Below are positions 7,701-10,058 of a stretch of 10,058 nucleotides of DNA, in pieces (positions within the stretch are counted from its first letter, which is position 1; each line of letters begins with the position of its first letter). Under the pieces are notes generated by a model, which was not told the origin of the DNA, did no database searches, and was given only the letters and a program-made list of their open reading frames with translations. A program made the translations under genes and the position numbers. The stretch is taken from assembly GCA_900546385.1 (NCBI GenBank), contig URCT01000094.1:1-10058 (forward strand), read 5' to 3'. Source of the DNA: an uncultured Eubacteriales bacterium (GTDB lineage: Bacteria; Bacillota; Clostridia; Oscillospirales; CAG-382).

Positions 7701-9141
7701 GAGCAAGAGCAAAACAAGCAAGCTGCTTCTTTCGGATACCGTTGACGATTCCGTTCATACGGTTTATGCCGTTTGGGACAAAAACGACCATTGGGAAATG
7801 GACAGCACAGCGGAATACAGCCTTAGCAACGGAAAAGGTACGTTATCGGACGGCATCCTGCACTTTACGGCAACGGCAAAGGCGGATAACTCCTATGATC
7901 CGATCATCGGCATTCCGACGAATTTTGCCGCCGCGACAACCTCCGGCAAGGTGGTCGCGCGCATGAAATGGTCAACCGAATCGACTGGCGATTACTTCTC
8001 GCAAATGTTCTTCAAAGGAAGCGATGCCCAGCTTTCCGAAGGAAATTCCGTAAAAACCGATTTGCTTCCGCTCGGCGGCAGAAATCCTGAGGATTACAAG
8101 CTTGTCACCTTTGATTTTACTGGCAAGGAAAACTGGAAGGGTACGATGACCCAGCTTCGTTTCGACATCGTCAGCACGCAAGGAAACGTTGACCTTGACT
8201 ATGTCCGCTTTACCGATTCCGAAGCCAATATCTTAACCGATTCCGGGAAAACGCGAAAGCTTTCCGTATCCGACGATGCGACCTATATTGTCAAAGAGGG
8301 CGGCGCACTGGTGCCGACAGGCACGGTTTTCTTAAAGAACCTCTATCTTTCGGGTGATATCGATCTTGCGAACGGTGTTGTTGCCGTTACCGATACGGTT
8401 GAAATCGCAGATACCAACAAGAACCGTTACACAGTCTTTACACTTGATATGGCGTCTGCCGGTGTTGCGGCTTCCGACTATATGTATGTCGGCGGTTGTG
8501 ATAAACCGGTTGAAATGAAGAACGGCGCGAAATATCTTGTCAAGCTTGATGAAAACGGCGTTGGCTTTGTATACTTCGGCAACGCCTTGGACATTTCCAA
8601 AAAAATTCTTTATAAGCTGACAGCAGACAGTGCGGAAAAGATGGACACGGCTTTCGTAACCACCGACGATGCTGCATCGATTCGCTCTGCCGCACCAAAC
8701 GGCGTTCGTTTCCGTGCAATGGTTGCCAACAAGTATCTTGTCAAAACCGTTGAAATAGATGGTTTTGCCGTTAAGGAGTACGGATTCCTCGTTTCCATCG
8801 GCAGCCGAATCAATTCAGCAGAGGAGCTGACCATGGCAGCCGTAGAAGCCGGCAACGCCATCAAGGGCGTTGCACACGACGAAACGACAAATCGTATTTA
8901 CGGTTCAACGGACGAAGCGCAGATCATCACGGCGGTTCTTGTCGGCCTTCCGAACACAAAGCAAGCATACAGAACGGATTTGTATGTCAGACCCTATGTT
9001 GTGCTTTCGAGTGGCTTGATTGTTTACGGCAACCCGCTTACCGATACCATGTATGATATCGCAAACAGAATGTCCGAAGAGATGACAGGCAAAGAGCCCT
9101 ATGCAGACTTTATCTATAATGTCATAAATGTTGGCGCATAA
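4726..9141 (+). CDS. Secreted multidomain SGNH/GDSL-type hydrolase with Ig-like and Listeria-Bacteroides repeats
   Basis: A 1471-residue extracellular protein. Residues 1-34 form a signal peptide: KK-R, a hydrophobic core, then VTAAAKA. Two jelly-roll/CBM-like modules follow (about 42-183 and 194-335). A Big_2-like Ig fold (338-424) comes next, ending ITISGQ. The SGNH hydrolase-like core covers about 432-645. Candidate catalytic blocks are YGNS with Ser442, Gly491 in FGTSQ, GEN 535-537, and His619 in SIHPGDLG. The usual Asp three residues before that His is replaced by Val616. A second Big_2-like fold (651-735) also ends ITISGQ. Two Listeria-Bacteroides repeats (about 740-806 and 949-1017, TYDxNT...GW...VYAVW) are each followed by a jelly-roll-like module opening with WTFD or WEMD. 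The C-terminal domain (about 1316-1471, NGVRFRA...KEYGFLV...RPYVV) is one I recall from other clostridial secreted proteins without known function. There is no LPXTG, SLH or dockerin motif. It probably de-esterifies or binds a polysaccharide, but the substrate is unknown. It is transcribed alone. Confidence 0.9.
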   Translation: MKKTRISFSLLLSIAAICLLIAGFSVSVTAAAKAALSEDKIAYRWDFEDSASQNWYCCNQGYSIQYDDGKMQVNVDPEAGYLQHKAVSVDTDKARWLVIKAKSTSDFNEIVFYYQTSEQGWSESHTVKIPLRPNDTEFRTYYIDMKAVKGNLYTGNYQNCMLCLHGATKGSVEFEEISFYESYTPPVEEVEPEWHYPLEASRVTSHWGGFDYTFPGDGSMIMTIPKDGGASFFDMPSDAEVYADYYPYLILKAKGSDVDNPFYVYYSTSAYPKLAETQKLMMTKLPYSDGEYRYYSINLGAQSTWSGLIGRLMLSAAGEAASTLTVTEMYYAKELKFIDSLELTASSDTITDDMGTVLLTPVVKARADVDPSVTYTTDSVNAKLVKNADGTATITGMMDGTVTVTAFLTVDPTYSASKTITISGQNPRTSTTQIRYLTYGNSIMKHGPNASLGWSGNWGMAASSEDKDYLHRILTALKSKYGENNVVHQFGTSQSNWENGVTANDAVDKDYSYMIDPIRDDFRTFKPNIITLQMGENGAGGISQDQYENIMRQVVTMFKEEAPDATIVITTPFWGGNARVYGAMKVADELGVRIALLHTLNTDENKALGLFDHYGVSIHPGDLGMENIAKLFYAEIEKDLSEREVITYTNLPVSLEIVSEKNTITTENGTLALSAKILPADADQSVDWSVDNNYIATIDENGVLTALNDGVVTVRATAHYNKNAFDEIQITISGQTSPFTVTYDKNTSDTVTGMPHPNPYAKGEFVFDKIYPERETYTFVGWALAPDGEAVSSFNVTENTTVYAVWTPAVRWTFDRTDYKEGFTVNYGFNQYVKNGIFSMIATNTDLEAGAVLQVNSPKLAVDPNQYSILALRLQNSAIAKDTTLDLTVYTAKNSYSYSVSVTTTDVTSYAFDLSNVKEMITGFSFKPTNIDCSLMLDEIAFVSSENGALTYDANTTDTVTNLPSPEYLTSNGKYTFAETKPARAGDTFLGWSKSKTSKLLLSDTVDDSVHTVYAVWDKNDHWEMDSTAEYSLSNGKGTLSDGILHFTATAKADNSYDPIIGIPTNFAAATTSGKVVARMKWSTESTGDYFSQMFFKGSDAQLSEGNSVKTDLLPLGGRNPEDYKLVTFDFTGKENWKGTMTQLRFDIVSTQGNVDLDYVRFTDSEANILTDSGKTRKLSVSDDATYIVKEGGALVPTGTVFLKNLYLSGDIDLANGVVAVTDTVEIADTNKNRYTVFTLDMASAGVAASDYMYVGGCDKPVEMKNGAKYLVKLDENGVGFVYFGNALDISKKILYKLTADSAEKMDTAFVTTDDAASIRSAAPNGVRFRAMVANKYLVKTVEIDGFAVKEYGFLVSIGSRINSAEELTMAAVEAGNAIKGVAHDETTNRIYGSTDEAQIITAVLVGLPNTKQAYRTDLYVRPYVVLSSGLIVYGNPLTDTMYDIANRMSEEMTGKEPYADFIYNVINVGA

Positions 9142-9155
9142 ACGCTTGCAGCAAC

Positions 9156-9197
9156 AAAGAACAGCGTACCGAAACCGGTGCGCTGTTCTTTTCTTAT
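9156..9197 (+). terminator. Intrinsic terminator after the SGNH-type hydrolase gene
   Basis: A 15-bp stem (9157-9171 with 9176-9190) has an AAAC loop, a single G-T wobble and a following T-rich tract (TTCTTAT). It starts 15 bp after the stop codon and closes the transcription unit. Confidence 0.92.
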
Positions 9198-9341
9198 ACG
9201 CTTATCCGAAAATAGGCAAATTGTCAGCCAATCAGCATTTGTCTATTTTTCTTCATATTTTAGTGAATAATTGCCGTAATTTGCACGGCTGTTTGTGACA
9301 TCTGCACAAACGAAGCGGTGAAAAAAAGTCGTTTTGTCGTC
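9198..9341. other. Intergenic region with two adjacent dyads upstream of a promoter
   Basis: No gene is seen. GCCGT/ACGGC surrounds a 7-base spacer (9273-9289), and directly after it GTTTGTG/CACAAAC surrounds another 7-base spacer (9291-9311). The second dyad ends 30 bp before the -35 hexamer at 9342, a position typical of activator or repressor sites. Evidence is positional only. Confidence 0.35.
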
Positions 9342-9370
9342 TTGAAATGTACGTCTGCGTATGTTATAAT
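9342..9370 (+). promoter_or_regulatory. Sigma-A promoter with extended -10 for the second secreted protein
   Basis: The -35 is TTGAAA (9342-9347), the spacer is 17 bp and the -10 is a perfect TATAAT (9365-9370) with an upstream TGT. Transcription should start near 9377, leaving a short leader of about 25 nt before ATG 9402. Confidence 0.88.
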
Positions 9371-9387
9371 ATTATCAACAACAAAGT

Positions 9388-9394
9388 AAAGGAG
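9388..9394 (+). promoter_or_regulatory. Strong ribosome binding site
   Basis: AAAGGAG lies 7 nt before ATG 9402. It is a near-perfect Shine-Dalgarno and fixes the start of the gene. Confidence 0.85.
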
Positions 9395-9401
9395 TATCTC
9401 T

Positions 9402-10058
9402 ATGAGACAAACACATTTTACCAAAGCATTGTGTTTTCTGCTCTCGTTCTGCATGGTTTTCAGCGGATTTGTTTTCGCTGCACCGGCTATGGAAACGGTT
9501 GAAACAGCTGAAGAAACCGTTACAAACAAGACAGAAACCGCTGCTCTCAACGAAGTGGGCGTAAAACCGGGCTTGAATATGCTCACACAGACAACCGAAC
9601 CGTACGGCTATGAAACGGAAGAGCAAGCTAACTCTTTCAACTCGGTTATTACCGAGTATTACACACCGAACGGCGAAGCAAAAGTTATAAGCAACCCTGC
9701 CAAGGACGAAGTCAACGGCTCGGAAAAGGTTTTGTCCCTTTCCTGCTCGCTGCCGAACGATAAGGAGAGATATCCTTCCTTCCGTTTTTACACACCGGCT
9801 ACAATCGAAGCAAAGCGTCCGATTTACGTTTCCTTCAAGTATAAGAAGACGTACACGCCGGCTGCAGGGGAATCCTACACGGAAGCACAGTCGTTCTGGG
9901 TTATGAAAGGCGGCAATGTTGTTAAGGATGTCGGCGGCTTTTCCTATAATGCTGCATGGAAAAAATTCAGCGGCTTGCTTGATTTTTCGAAAGCCACTGT
10001 GCCCGGGACGACGACTGTCGATCCAAGCGATGTGACAAACATTCTGATCCAGGGAAAG
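9402..10058 (+). CDS. Secreted protein of unknown function, 3' end cut by the window
   Basis: The frame is open from ATG 9402 to the window end (219 residues seen). Residues 1-27 are a typical signal peptide (TKAL, hydrophobic FLLSFCMVFSGFVFA, likely cleavage before or after APA). The cysteines in the hydrophobic core are not in a convincing lipobox, so it is probably not a lipoprotein. A Thr/Glu-rich low-complexity linker follows (about 30-48). Residues about 57-215 look beta-rich and jelly-roll/CBM-like, with alternating aromatic strands (YPSFRFYTPA, PIYVSFKYKK, QSFWVMKGG) and a closing LLDFSKA. This resembles in style the N-terminal modules of the neighbouring SGNH-type hydrolase, though no clear pairwise identity is visible by eye. 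A longer architecture with Ig-like or catalytic modules probably follows beyond the window. It has its own strong promoter and ribosome binding site. Confidence 0.88.
   Translation, partial: MRQTHFTKALCFLLSFCMVFSGFVFAAPAMETVETAEETVTNKTETAALNEVGVKPGLNMLTQTTEPYGYETEEQANSFNSVITEYYTPNGEAKVISNPAKDEVNGSEKVLSLSCSLPNDKERYPSFRFYTPATIEAKRPIYVSFKYKKTYTPAAGESYTEAQSFWVMKGGNVVKDVGGFSYNAAWKKFSGLLDFSKATVPGTTTVDPSDVTNILIQGK

Noticed and set aside
9260..9626. Leftward open frames over the second promoter and signal peptide
   Set aside because: They are antisense to a strong promoter, ribosome binding site and signal peptide on the plus strand, which explain this segment better.

Overview
The window looks like the chromosome of a gut- or rumen-type Clostridia (Firmicutes). 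The signs are AAAGGAG-type ribosome binding sites, consensus sigma-A promoters, CCA-encoding tRNA genes, and large secreted proteins built from Ig-like (Big_2) and Listeria-Bacteroides (InlB B-type, Flg_new) repeats. The genus cannot be fixed from this sequence.

Region 1 (about 1-4054, + strand) is the 3' part of a very large 'polyvalent' protein gene of the kind carried by phages and conjugative elements. It begins upstream of the window. In order it encodes a HExxH zinc metallopeptidase-like domain, a barnase/EndoU/RelE-like nuclease or LPD-type module, an ADP-ribosyltransferase-like domain (YHGT...EFIAFYPEQIKSA), a second nuclease-like module, a second HExxH metallopeptidase-like domain, a third small beta-rich module and a charged C-terminal tail. 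A net -1 frameshift near 2700 splits the reading frame inside the second metallopeptidase domain. The frame before and after the break still aligns with the first metallopeptidase domain, so the two reading frames are one broken gene (or an assembly error).

Region 2 (about 4055-4353) holds a leftward tRNA-Ala(GGC)/tRNA-Leu(UAG) pair. It is transcribed from a perfect-consensus promoter and ends in an intrinsic terminator lying against the 3' end of the polyvalent gene. A tRNA 3' end facing mobile-element DNA suggests, but does not prove, an integration junction.

Region 3 (about 4354-9197, + strand) is a complete transcription unit: promoter, a leader of about 165 nt containing an 11-bp direct repeat, a 1471-residue secreted multidomain protein with an SGNH/GDSL-type esterase core, and a strong terminator. 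Region 4 (9198-10058) opens a second secreted protein gene, cut by the window end. Its promoter matches the Region 3 promoter closely in both sequence and spacing. The two secreted proteins are probably part of the host's extracellular carbohydrate or cell-surface biology. Region 1 is mobile-element conflict machinery.
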